Shown here one piece after another: positions 12,753 through 18,920 of a DNA stretch of 21,241 bases. The stretch is from IMG/VR virus record IMGVR_UViG_3300048838_001160, positions 1-21,241 of that record. One strand, 5' to 3'. Every line of letters starts with the position of its first letter. Position 1 is the first letter of the stretch. Under the pieces are notes generated by a model. The model was not told the origin of the DNA and searched no databases. It saw only the letters and a list, made by a program, of their open reading frames with translations. The position numbers and the translations under genes are program-made. The DNA comes from a virus.

Positions 12753-14564
12753 TTACTCACCATCCACCTCCTCAACCCGTTCCAGCAGCGCCCGCGCCTC
12801 AGCCACCGCCCTCGCCAACCACCCATCCAACGACTTACCCATATCCGGCAGCAGCCCCAGCGCCCCACCATCAAACTCCGGCGACAACCACCGCTCATTC
12901 GCCTGGAGCAGCCTCTCGGCCACCCTCTTGTTGCCCCAACTATCCCGATAGAAGTCGTACAACGCGTCCAACAAGGAGGCCAACGCCACCACCTCGTCAT
13001 CCCAGCAAATCCCCATTCGCTCGGCCCGTTCGGCCAGCTTATCGGCCGAATCATGCTTGATATACGCATTGCCCCAAGCGTGGTCCACAATCGCCGCCAG
13101 CGTCTCGGCCGGGTCGCCAATGGCCAGGAACTTGTCAAACGACATGTGCATCAACGTCGCCAGCAGTGGCTGCAACTCACCAAAACTGCCGGCCAGGTTA
13201 CTCGTCCGCTCCGACAGCTGCCTGTATAACTCGTCCCGCAAGCCATCGCACAACAACCGTTCCTGCTCGTGCCACGCATTCAGCACCAGGTGCCCCGGCC
13301 CCCGCTCCTCGCCGACGGCCGTCTCACTCCCCTCCGCCACAGCCGCCGCCACAACCCGGCGCGCCGCCTCATACTCCTCATCCGAGACCCAGCCCGCCGA
13401 ATGAAAATAAACCACACCATGACGGCCGTTCGCCTGAAAACGATTTGATTGCCAGTCTCTGTCCGGCGCCGCATGCACTCCAAAATCCGTCGTCCAGGCC
13501 AACCCCAGGTTGTCCGTCATGCCCGCCTCAACCAGCATTTGCAGGCGATCCCGATACGCATATGCCGGCTGCTTGCTCGTCGCCGGTGAAACGTACAACC
13601 CCGGCGGCACGCCCAACTCCTCCGACAGCAATTGGGCCGCCTGGTCGCCAAACGCGATTACCTTGCGATTAAAGCACGTGTGGTTCAGGCAAAACTGGTT
13701 CATCCGCATCGGGCAGCCCTGGCACGTCGGCTGCACCGTCCCCGCCACACCCAGTTCCATTTCAGCCACCACATCCGGCACCTCCTCGCCGGCCCACTTA
13801 AGGGCCGACTTAACATACTCGCGAATGTCGTCGCTGGGCGTCTCCGGGTTGGCCAACACATGCTCAATGAACCATTCCGGCGATCGCGCGCCGGCCCAAT
13901 CGTTCGGCGTCTCATTCCACGGCACACCGTGCGTCAACTGAACCAGCTTCACCACCGGTGCCAACGCCAGCAACTGCCGCTCACTCAACGTGCCCGCCCG
14001 ATTGGCCGCCTGAAGCTCCTGGGGCAATTCCAGCAGCCGCAACCGATTCGCAACTGTCGGCCGCGAAATACCCCACGCCTCGGCCACTTCCCGCTGCGAA
14101 CCCCCCTCAGCCTGCACACGGGCCAGCTTTCTCTGCAACAGCTCCGCCTCCTCGACGGCCGATATATCGCTCCGCTCCCGATTCTCGCTCCACACCGCAT
14201 CCAGCATCTGCTCATCAGTCAGATCAACGATCTGGACCGGCATACCTTCATAGCGGCGGGGATCCCGGTCGCACAAATACCGAAACGCCCGTAGACGCCG
14301 ATGGCCAAACGCCAGCTGCACCCGCAGTCCCACCGGCATTCCCTCTTCACCGATCCGAGCCAGCGCGCCGGCCAGCACATCCCTATCCAGCACTGTGCCA
14401 TCCTCATACACCAGACGGCCGAGCGGCACTTGCATCAGCCCCCGCGTTAGCGGAAAGGCGTCATACTTCGCCTCAATCCTGTCAGCCAGCTCTTCCACAT
14501 CCCCATAAGCCGACCGTACCTGAAACGGGTTATCAGTTATTCTCGACGGATGAACGATTACCAT
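12753..14564 (-). CDS. ParB-like protein with HTH and C-terminal cysteine cluster
   Basis: A 603-residue protein starting MVIVHPSRITDNPFQVR (ATG 14562-14564, GAGG four bases upstream). Positions count from this start. The ParB N-terminal fold ends with FGHRRLRAFRYL (about 86-97), the equivalent of the GERR motif, and is followed by ENRERSDISAVEEAELL (about 127-143), the classic ParB ENxxR.dl...E.A box. The helix-turn-helix GSQREVAEAWGISRPTVANRL lies at about 155-175. A cluster C-x2-C-x7-C-x4-C (Cys 281, 284, 292, 297) in TCQGCPMRMNQFCLNHTCF looks metal-binding. The remaining 300 residues are helical and unassigned. ParB proteins load on parS DNA and hydrolyse CTP; no ParA is visible here, so partition is not proven. 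Candidate sites are the palindromes noted elsewhere. Confidence 0.8.
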   Translation of the reverse strand: MVIVHPSRITDNPFQVRSAYGDVEELADRIEAKYDAFPLTRGLMQVPLGRLVYEDGTVLDRDVLAGALARIGEEGMPVGLRVQLAFGHRRLRAFRYLCDRDPRRYEGMPVQIVDLTDEQMLDAVWSENRERSDISAVEEAELLQRKLARVQAEGGSQREVAEAWGISRPTVANRLRLLELPQELQAANRAGTLSERQLLALAPVVKLVQLTHGVPWNETPNDWAGARSPEWFIEHVLANPETPSDDIREYVKSALKWAGEEVPDVVAEMELGVAGTVQPTCQGCPMRMNQFCLNHTCFNRKVIAFGDQAAQLLSEELGVPPGLYVSPATSKQPAYAYRDRLQMLVEAGMTDNLGLAWTTDFGVHAAPDRDWQSNRFQANGRHGVVYFHSAGWVSDEEYEAARRVVAAAVAEGSETAVGEERGPGHLVLNAWHEQERLLCDGLRDELYRQLSERTSNLAGSFGELQPLLATLMHMSFDKFLAIGDPAETLAAIVDHAWGNAYIKHDSADKLAERAERMGICWDDEVVALASLLDALYDFYRDSWGNKRVAERLLQANERWLSPEFDGGALGLLPDMGKSLDGWLARAVAEARALLERVEEVDGE

Positions 14565-14697
14565 GATCCTCACTCCCACCCGGCCACAGATCCGTATCCT
14601 TCGGCGCCTGTGGCCACGTCCGCGCGATCACCACTACAATCACCGCTGTCCCGACCACCCAGGCCAGACAGAACACGCGCACAATCTCCAACAACAT
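14533..14697 (-). CDS. Small single-pass membrane protein (54 residues)
   Basis: ATG at 14695-14697, with GGAGGGG about six bases upstream, opens MLLEIVRVFCLAWVVGTAVI. The first about 25 residues form one strongly hydrophobic helix (up to VVVIA), followed by a soluble tail RTWPQAPKDTDLWPGG. The frame overlaps the start of the ParB-like gene by 32 bases and ends at TGA 14533-14535. Small single-helix proteins are frequent in phage early operons; role unknown. Confidence 0.6.
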   Translation of the reverse strand: MLLEIVRVFCLAWVVGTAVIVVVIARTWPQAPKDTDLWPGGSEDHGNRSSVENN

Positions 14698-14700
14698 GAT

Positions 14701-15003
14701 TCACCCCTCCAGCGGGAAGGCATACAGCCCCCGCTCAGCCGGCTCCGCCACATACGGCATCTCCACCTGCACCAGCACATACGTCCCCGGATCCAGCTTC
14801 TGCTTCGTGAACTCATCCCCCGTCGTCACCTGCAGCTGCATGTTGTCCGCGTCCAAAACCGCCCACACATCCCGCACCACCAGCGTCACCCGCTCATCGG
14901 CCAGCAACGCCTTGCTCAACGCGCCGTACAACCACTCGGCGAGCGTCCCGGCCACGTCGGCCAGCGGCCTGCTTACGTTCACGGTACTCAGCATATTGCT
15001 CAT
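14701..15003 (-). CDS. Hypothetical protein (100 residues)
   Basis: The frame MSNMLSTVNVSRPLADVAGTLAE... has GGAGG nine bases upstream of ATG and stops three bases before the small membrane protein gene. The N-terminal half is helical (ADVAGTLAEWLYGALSKALL) and the C-terminal half beta-like (VTLVVRDVWAVLDADNMQLQV, GTYVLVQVEMPYV). No family is recognised. It overlaps the arginine-rich end of the neighbouring upstream frame by 110 bases. Here the more protein-like composition is in this frame, so at least the overlap part of the other frame is doubtful. Confidence 0.65.
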   Translation of the reverse strand: MSNMLSTVNVSRPLADVAGTLAEWLYGALSKALLADERVTLVVRDVWAVLDADNMQLQVTTGDEFTKQKLDPGTYVLVQVEMPYVAEPAERGLYAFPLEG

Positions 15004-15226
15004 CGTTCAACGGCCTCCAATCTGTCCTGTAAATGGGCCGGCTCTTCCGCCACACCCCATCCTCATCCTTGTACCAATACCGCCACCGCGGCCAGCGCAA
15101 ATTCCCCTTCTTCGGCCATTCCGTCCACCCGCCCTTGCCCGCCAGCCGAACCGCCGTCACACGGCCGGGCGCAGGTGCGGGCGGCAAGGCGGGCCGCGTC
15201 GTGGGCGGCCGCGCCGAGCCGCCCAC
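14894..15226 (-). CDS. Hypothetical basic protein, start and end uncertain
   Basis: A frame of about 110 residues beginning with GTG at 15224-15226. Its middle (GWTEWPKKGNLRWPRWRYWYKD, then WRKSRPIYRTDWRPLNDEQYAEYRERK) is rich in Trp, Tyr, Lys and Arg and looks like genuine protein, perhaps nucleic-acid binding. Both ends are weak: the start is proline/alanine-rich and the last 30 residues, within the 110-base overlap with the next gene, are arginine-rich low complexity. GAGG is ten bases before the GTG. A frameshift or alternative start linking it to the preceding membrane-protein gene was considered, but no slippery site was seen. Function unknown. Confidence 0.5.
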   Translation of the reverse strand: MGGSARPPTTRPALPPAPAPGRVTAVRLAGKGGWTEWPKKGNLRWPRWRYWYKDEDGVWRKSRPIYRTDWRPLNDEQYAEYRERKQAAGRRGRDARRVVVRRVEQGVAGR

Positions 15227-15240
15227 CGACGAAACAGCCT

Positions 15241-16068
15241 CTACCCGTTTGGGTGCGTCCCATTCACCCCCGCCCGGGGCGCCGGCTCCCGCATCGACTG
15301 CCCTATCGGCATTGGTCGCGCTACCTGCGGCGTCTCCAAAATGTCCGGGCGGCCGTTCCCGTCATTGTCGACCAGCAAGTCGGGCGTATACTGCATCATG
15401 AACCGGATCTGCTCCTCGGTGTAGCCCGCGCTGCGCAGCTCCTTCACCGCATCCATCCACGCCCGCTGATACTCAATCCGCGTCATCGCCGGCGACAACA
15501 ACGCCTGGTGACGCGCCTTGAACCGCACCGCCGTCACCCGCTCCTTCGCCGCCGCCTGCTCCTGTGACCGCGTGTGGTCCGGGTCGCTGCGCACCAGCAG
15601 ATACGTCAACGCCCCCGCCACCAGAGCCGAGATCGGTAACCCATACTCCACCCACATCACCTGCCAGCTCTGCAACGCCTGGCCCCGCTCCACAGCGAAG
15701 AAGGTGATCATGTTCGCCGCCGCAAAAACCAGCCACACCATCTCAATGCTCAGGCCCACCGTCTTCTGGCCGCCGCGCCACCGGCTCTGAATGAACCCCA
15801 GCCCGGCCACTACCGCCGCCACCTCCACCAGGATCGGAAACGCGATCCGGATCCCCGTCAGGATCGACTCCACCAATCCCGACTGGGCCGCAAACGCATA
15901 CGTGGCCGTCTGGCTCAACACCAGCATCACCGCATGAGCCGCCGTAATCACCACCAGGGCCGTCAGCACCAGGTACAACAGCCCCTTCACCGCCTTGCCC
16001 GCATTTTGCCGGCCCTCATCGGCCGTCAGCTCATACATCTCGCTCGAACCACCAAAGAAATCGTTCAC
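15241..16068 (-). CDS. Multi-pass membrane protein with soluble C-terminal domain
   Basis: A 275-residue protein starting at GTG 16066-16068 with GGAG eight bases before it. Four hydrophobic segments are visible at about residues 29-52 (LLYLVLTALVVITAAHAVML), 75-95 (IRIAFPILVEVAAVVAGLGF), 108-125 (IEMVWLVFAAANMITFFA) and 140-160 (YGLPISALVAGALTYLL). The soluble C-terminal 110 residues contain a helical region (RVTAVRFKARHQALLSP, RIEYQRAWMDAVKELRSAGYTEEQI) and a linker DNDGNGRPDI that resembles a calcium-binding loop. No family is named. It is the largest membrane protein of the early operon and a candidate for host takeover or exclusion functions; that is inference from position only. Confidence 0.8.
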   Translation of the reverse strand: MNDFFGGSSEMYELTADEGRQNAGKAVKGLLYLVLTALVVITAAHAVMLVLSQTATYAFAAQSGLVESILTGIRIAFPILVEVAAVVAGLGFIQSRWRGGQKTVGLSIEMVWLVFAAANMITFFAVERGQALQSWQVMWVEYGLPISALVAGALTYLLVRSDPDHTRSQEQAAAKERVTAVRFKARHQALLSPAMTRIEYQRAWMDAVKELRSAGYTEEQIRFMMQYTPDLLVDNDGNGRPDILETPQVARPMPIGQSMREPAPRAGVNGTHPNG

Positions 16069-16079
16069 AATATCACTCC

Positions 16080-16109
16080 TTGACTACGCTGACGGCCGTT
16101 CGCTATACT
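16080..16109 (+). promoter_or_regulatory. Sigma70-like promoter, plus strand, against the operon
   Basis: TTGACT (16080-16085), 18 bases, TATACT (16104-16109) is a good consensus pair reading rightwards, opposite to the surrounding genes. A GC-rich hairpin 30 bases after the expected start site (16139-16171) could end a very short transcript. On the opposite strand TATAGC overlaps the same -10, with TCGACA 18 bases upstream, and could start the membrane-protein gene. Confidence 0.55.
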
Positions 16110-16138
16110 GTGAACAGTCGTCCTTGTCGATGACTAGA

Positions 16139-16171
16139 GGCGCGCCGTCGTTTTGCGACACTCGGCGCGCC
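16139..16171. terminator. GC-rich hairpin between two early genes
   Basis: Two GGCGCGCC octamers (16139-16146 and 16164-16171) pair with each other, and GTCG / CGAC extends the stem inside, leaving a TTTTG loop. It lies five bases past the stop of the 85-residue gene and upstream of the membrane-protein gene. The plus side is followed by a moderately T-rich stretch (GTTCTCATTTC); the minus side is not, so it would work better for plus-strand transcription. Confidence 0.5.
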
Positions 16172-16175
16172 GTTC

Positions 16176-16433
16176 TCATTTCACATTGACCAATGGCAGC
16201 CCCAGCTGCCCATCCAGGGGATGCCGCTGCCCGGGCACCTCCAGATACACGTAACCGGCCGCCATGCGGGTTGACTCAATCACCGCAATGGAAGGTGGAG
16301 GCGACGCGCTGACATGAGTAGTGCCAGGAGCCACCCACACGGCGACCGGCGGGCAGCCGTGACGCTGCTGATAGATCTCCAACGACTTACGGAATTCCGC
16401 GTCGTCCCGAACCTGAAACACATGAAACAACAT
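16176..16433 (-). CDS. Hypothetical protein (85 residues)
   Basis: ATG at 16431-16433 with AGGAGAGATAGCG before it; the longer frame would overlap the upstream gene and starts in low-quality sequence. The protein MLFHVFQVRDDAEFRKSLE... opens with a strand-helix unit (FHVFQVRDDAEFRKSLEIYQQRHG) and then short strands (VAVWVAPGTTHV, SIAVIES, AGYVYLEVP). This is a compact alpha/beta fold of unknown family. It is followed by a GC-rich hairpin. Confidence 0.65.
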   Translation of the reverse strand: MLFHVFQVRDDAEFRKSLEIYQQRHGCPPVAVWVAPGTTHVSASPPPSIAVIESTRMAAGYVYLEVPGQRHPLDGQLGLPLVNVK

Positions 16434-16444
16434 CGCTATCTCTC

Positions 16445-16669
16445 CTACGGCCACATCGCCCGGCGCTTCATCACACTGCCGTCCGGCAACGCCATCGTCA
16501 CCCAGCCCGTACACGGATCCTGCCAGTCGATGTCTACCCGCAACACCTCGGCCGTAAACGCCTCGCCCACGTCCGGCAACACCTGTCGCAGCACATAACT
16601 GTGCTCAACCTGCGGCCGCACCACGAACGACAGCAACGGCTCCTGACGGCCGACCTTCACCGCGCTCAC
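16445..16669 (-). CDS. Hypothetical beta-rich protein (74 residues)
   Basis: GTG at 16667-16669 overlaps the stop of the small membrane-protein gene (GTGA) with GAGG just upstream. The sequence SAVKVGRQEPLLSFVVRPQ... alternates hydrophobic and polar residues and reads like five or six beta strands (LLSFVVRPQVEHSYVL, AFTAEVLRVDIDWQ, GWVTMALPDGSVM). No family is recognised. Confidence 0.65.
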   Translation of the reverse strand: MSAVKVGRQEPLLSFVVRPQVEHSYVLRQVLPDVGEAFTAEVLRVDIDWQDPCTGWVTMALPDGSVMKRRAMWP

Positions 16670-16764
16670 GCCTCATCCTCCTCGTCGATCCAGCCGTGCT
16701 TGAACAAGAACAACGCGATAAACAACGCCAGGCCCACGACTATCACCGTCTGCATCGTTTCCAC
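16666..16764 (-). CDS. Very small single-pass membrane protein (32 residues)
   Basis: GTG at 16762-16764, with GGAGGGG four bases upstream, starts one base after the stop of the previous gene. The product VETMQTVIVVGLALFIALFLF consists of a hydrophobic helix with a short charged tail KHGWIDEEDEA. A start at the ATG at 16755 is possible. Small single-helix proteins like this often regulate larger membrane proteins. Coupled on both sides, so probably real despite its size. Confidence 0.55.
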   Translation of the reverse strand: METMQTVIVVGLALFIALFLFKHGWIDEEDEA

Positions 16765-16765
16765 G

Positions 16766-17008
16766 TCACCCCTCCCCGCCGGCCTGCTTGGCCCGCATCG
16801 CCAGCATGGCCTGCACATGGTCGTCATTCGTCCGGCCGGCCTCCCGCAACACCTTCGCCAGCAGATAGCTGGCCTGATTGTTCGGATCCCGATAGTTCTC
16901 CCGACCCAGCTGCACCAGCGCAGCATAGTCGGCCGCGTGAAGGACAATCGTCACTTTCACATCATCGTCAGAACCCAGCACCTTCTTGTTCGCAACTCCT
17001 CTTGCCAT
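16766..17008 (-). CDS. Putative ribbon-helix-helix protein (80 residues)
   Basis: GGAGG is six bases before ATG 17006-17008. After a basic lead (ARGVANKKVLGSDDD) the segment VKVTIVLHAADYAALVQLGRE, then A-S-Y-L-L-A-K-V-L, has the strand-helix-helix layout of Arc/MetJ (RHH) DNA-binding proteins. The strand residues would be KVTIVL. The remaining 25 residues form a third helix region. If correct it is a dimeric regulator within the replication block. The copy of the 16-bp palindrome at 17033-17048 lies 25 bases upstream of its start codon, a possible target. Assignment is moderate because RHH domains are short and divergent. Confidence 0.55.
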   Translation of the reverse strand: MARGVANKKVLGSDDDVKVTIVLHAADYAALVQLGRENYRDPNNQASYLLAKVLREAGRTNDDHVQAMLAMRAKQAGGEG

Positions 17009-17026
17009 CGTAAACCTCCTCAGTCA

Positions 17027-17434
17027 CTAATGTGTTGGCGCGCCAACACCTGTCTCAACCAATGTCATCCCGGCCAGGTCCTCGCAGAACGGACAAACCG
17101 TCACCCCGGGTGGCAACCGCTCGCCGCAACCATCCACACACACCGGCCACGATTCATACTCCGCCTGCCACTGCCGGCGACGAATCTCCCGGTGGGCCCA
17201 GTCCACAGCGGTCTGGTCCGCGGCCGCCTCAGCCTCAGCCTTGAGCCGGCGCACCATCGCCCCCAACTCGCTGACCGCCGGCATCCACTTCAACTCCCGG
17301 CTCAATGCCTTGGCCGCCTCCAGCACCACCGCCGGTTCCTCATCAGCAAACGCCAGCAGGTAGGCTGACTTGCGGGCGGTGTCATCACCCCGCGGTGGGT
17401 AAACGGCCGTCAGATACTCATACCACTTGCTCAT
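17027..17434 (-). CDS. Putative replication protein / helicase-loader-like, with zinc motif
   Basis: A 135-residue protein, MSKWYEYLTAVYPPRGDDTARKS..., starting at the second of two tandem ATGs because GGAGG has a four-base spacer to it; this overlaps the initiator stop. The helical N-terminal 70 residues (AYLLAFADEEPAVVLEAAKALSRELKWMPAVSELGAMVRRL) resemble phage replication partners that come after an O-like initiator. Such proteins load the host helicase (lambda P role). The C-terminal part contains CVDGCGE and CPFC at about 100-120, a four-cysteine zinc site. Loader function is inferred from order, not from a known ATPase motif. The gene's last codons form copy 3 of the 16-bp palindrome. 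Confidence 0.55.
   Translation of the reverse strand: MSKWYEYLTAVYPPRGDDTARKSAYLLAFADEEPAVVLEAAKALSRELKWMPAVSELGAMVRRLKAEAEAAADQTAVDWAHREIRRRQWQAEYESWPVCVDGCGERLPPGVTVCPFCEDLAGMTLVETGVGAPTH
17033..17048. repeat. 16-bp palindrome TGTTGGCGCGCCAACA, copy 3
   Basis: Perfect palindrome (18 bp here, flanked by G and C) at the very end of the 17027-17434 gene, where it is read in a different frame from copies 1 and 2. Shared sequence is therefore at DNA level. Confidence 0.7.
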
Positions 17435-18216
17435 CATGCCTCCGCAAAATAGCTCGTCCAGTCCTCGACCGTCTGAGGACGGCCGTTTTCAACAACGGCA
17501 CCTTTGTCCAGCTCCGCCAGGGCATACGGCACAACCGATCGCGGCCGGAAGGGCGTCTTGCCCTCGGCCAACATCCTTTGGCGCACGGCTGCCATGGCCT
17601 CAAACGCCGCGTCCTCATCCCGCCCCACCCGCACCCACAACTGGTTCACCGGCACAAACCATTCTCGTGCCCACTCATCATCATCCCTAGGTGGTGTTCT
17701 CCCAATCAACTGTTGCCATCGGGTCAGGATCCGCCTGCCGGCGTCGATGTGGTCGCCCACGACTTCATTGACGGTTCCATCCTGACGATTCATTGATGAT
17801 TCAGAATGAAGATTTGGGTGATCGTGTGTCACCCCTACGGGTGATCCTGTGTCACCCCCCGGGTGATCGTGTGTCACCCCTAGGGGTGTTCGTGTGTCAC
17901 CCCTGAGTGATCGTGTGTCACCCCTGGGGTGATCCTGTGTCACCCCTAAACGCTGCTTCGACAACCAGAAGCCGTTGGTCATATCTTTGCCCGATTCCGC
18001 TCGCCGCTGTCGAGTCAACCAGCCCGCCTCTTCCAGCTCTTTCACCACCCGAATCACCGTGCGGCGCGACAAGCAGCACTTCATGGCCACATGCTCATAG
18101 CTCGGCCAGCAATACCCGTGGTCGTTGGCATGGTCGGCCAACGCCAGAAGGACAAACCGTTGTGTGATGTTGTCCGGTCCGGCCTTCCAAACCGCTGTCA
18201 TAAGTTCAATGCTCAT
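17434..18216 (-). CDS. Replication initiator, lambda O-like (HTH domain plus internal iterons)
   Basis: A 260-residue protein. The N-terminal domain, from FVLLALADHANDHGYCWPS through LSRRTVIRVVKELEEAGWL (about residues 20-66), is a winged helix-turn-helix of the HTH_36 kind. Such domains open many phage initiators. Residues 91-134 are encoded by six tandem 20-base repeats and translate to low-complexity peptide (variants of GVTHDHP and RGDTR). Their spacing is not a multiple of three, so the DNA, not the peptide, is conserved. The C-terminal about 100 residues (ILTRWQQLIGRTPPRDDDE ...) are helical and may recruit the partner encoded next. The start ATG overlaps the upstream stop. The design, initiator protein with the origin inside its own gene, is that of lambda O. 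Confidence 0.85.
   Translation of the reverse strand: MSIELMTAVWKAGPDNITQRFVLLALADHANDHGYCWPSYEHVAMKCCLSRRTVIRVVKELEEAGWLTRQRRAESGKDMTNGFWLSKQRLGVTQDHPRGDTRSLRGDTRTPLGVTHDHPGGDTGSPVGVTHDHPNLHSESSMNRQDGTVNEVVGDHIDAGRRILTRWQQLIGRTPPRDDDEWAREWFVPVNQLWVRVGRDEDAAFEAMAAVRQRMLAEGKTPFRPRSVVPYALAELDKGAVVENGRPQTVEDWTSYFAEA
17816..17946. repeat. Six-iteron array, probable replication origin
   Basis: Six copies of about GGGTGATCGTGTGTCACCCC start at 17816, 17839, 17861, 17884, 17905 and 17927, so the period is 21-23 bases, close to two helical turns. Each copy is itself an imperfect inverted repeat, GGGTGA and TCACCC around an 8-base centre. Copies 2 and 6 have C for G in the centre; copy 4 has TGTTC for TGATC and copy 5 GAGTGA. 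Located inside the initiator gene. Confidence 0.85.
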
Positions 18217-18437
18217 CCTGATTCATCCTTGTCGTCGTTCATCGCGGCAATCAGCCCCCGCCTGGTCGCTCCCGCCGCCGCAATGATGTCCGCGATAAAC
18301 GGCTCCACCTCTTCTAACGTCGACACGTCCAGCAGGCTGGCCAGCTTCTGCGTCAGACGGACAATCCGCACCTGACGCGCGATAGCATCCTCATAAAACA
18401 GCAGCTGGCTGTCAGCTATCCTGCGCCGCGTTTGCAT
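18213..18437 (-). CDS. Hypothetical helical protein (74 residues)
   Basis: The frame MQTRRRIADSQLLFYEDAIARQ... overlaps the upstream membrane-protein gene by 26 bases and the initiator start by four. It is mostly helical with charged and hydrophobic residues alternating (RIVRLTQKLASLLDVSTLEEVEPFIADIIAAAGATRRGL). It could be a small coiled or helix-bundle regulator. No motif is recognised. Confidence 0.6.
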   Translation of the reverse strand: MQTRRRIADSQLLFYEDAIARQVRIVRLTQKLASLLDVSTLEEVEPFIADIIAAAGATRRGLIAAMNDDKDESG

Positions 18438-18786
18438 CGTGGCTCACCTTGCCCAGCAACGACCGCGACCGTAGGCTGTCCAGATACGCCGTCGCCGCCT
18501 TGACCCCGCCCGCGACCAAAAAACCGCCCTGCACCATCACCCAGGTCGTCATGTCGGCATCGCCGAGCCAAACAACCAGGAGAAACAGCAACAGAACGGT
18601 CTCAATGCCGATCGCCCGCCGTACAAACTCCCGCCGCTGCCAGGCCGGCGTACGGAAGGCCATGTGCTCCAACCACACCGCCCCGGCAGTCAACAGAAGA
18701 AAAACCAAGTAGGCGTCAATTTTCTCCAACGTAATCACAAGCTCTCCAATGTCTGCTACAGTGTTCGTATCCTTGTCCACATCCAT
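18412..18786 (-). CDS. Small integral membrane protein, first gene of the early operon
   Basis: A 124-residue protein, MDVDKDTNTVADIGELVITLEKI. Three hydrophobic segments are at about residues 26-42 (YLVFLLLTAGAVWLEHM), 60-76 (IGIETVLLLFLLVVWLG) and 80-100 (MTTWVMVQGGFLVAGGV). A basic-charged loop RTPAWQRREFVRR lies between the first two. A short soluble tail follows. It opens the leftward operon across from the integrase. No Shine-Dalgarno is obvious; the upstream region instead has a 12-bp perfect hairpin (18793-18824). Membrane proteins at this position often act in superinfection exclusion, but there is no direct evidence. Confidence 0.7.
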   Translation of the reverse strand: MDVDKDTNTVADIGELVITLEKIDAYLVFLLLTAGAVWLEHMAFRTPAWQRREFVRRAIGIETVLLLFLLVVWLGDADMTTWVMVQGGFLVAGGVKAATAYLDSLRSRSLLGKVSHDANAAQDS

Positions 18787-18792
18787 CCGGCT

Positions 18793-18824
18793 CGTGTGGG
18801 GCAGTTAAGGAGCTGCCCCACACG
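18793..18824. promoter_or_regulatory. Perfect 12-bp inverted repeat in the leader of the early operon
   Basis: CGTGTGGGGCAG (18793-18804), an 8-base loop TTAAGGAG, CTGCCCCACACG (18813-18824). Without a T-run on either side and directly before the first leftward gene, it is more likely an operator or a leader hairpin controlling the early transcript than a terminator. On the minus strand the loop is CTCCTTAA. Confidence 0.6.
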
Positions 18825-18853
18825 ATGACCCTCATAAACACCAACAAGATTAG

Positions 18854-18863
18854 AACATATGTT
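18854..18863. promoter_or_regulatory. Operator-like palindrome AACATATGTT
   Basis: Ten-base perfect palindrome overlapping the integrase -35. A related palindrome TAACATGTTA (20297-20306) lies at the start site of the excisionase promoter. The pair may bind the same regulator. Confidence 0.45.
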
Positions 18864-18890
18864 TGCATTTCTCATCTTACCTGATATAGT
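18863..18890 (+). promoter_or_regulatory. Integrase promoter (sigma70-like)
   Basis: TTGCAT (18863-18868), 16 bases, TATAGT (18885-18890), about 30 bases ahead of the integrase ATG. Confidence 0.65.
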
Positions 18891-18920
18891 GCGCGTCCAG
18901 CTTGGTCCGAGGTCGCAGTT

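Noticed and set aside
12716-13138. Extension of the Lar-like frame upstream to 13138
   Set aside because: That stretch is tryptophan/arginine-rich shadow of the ParB-like gene.
17816-17946. CRISPR array or protein tandem repeat
   Set aside because: Units are nearly contiguous, lie inside an open gene and shift frame from unit to unit; an iteron array explains them better.
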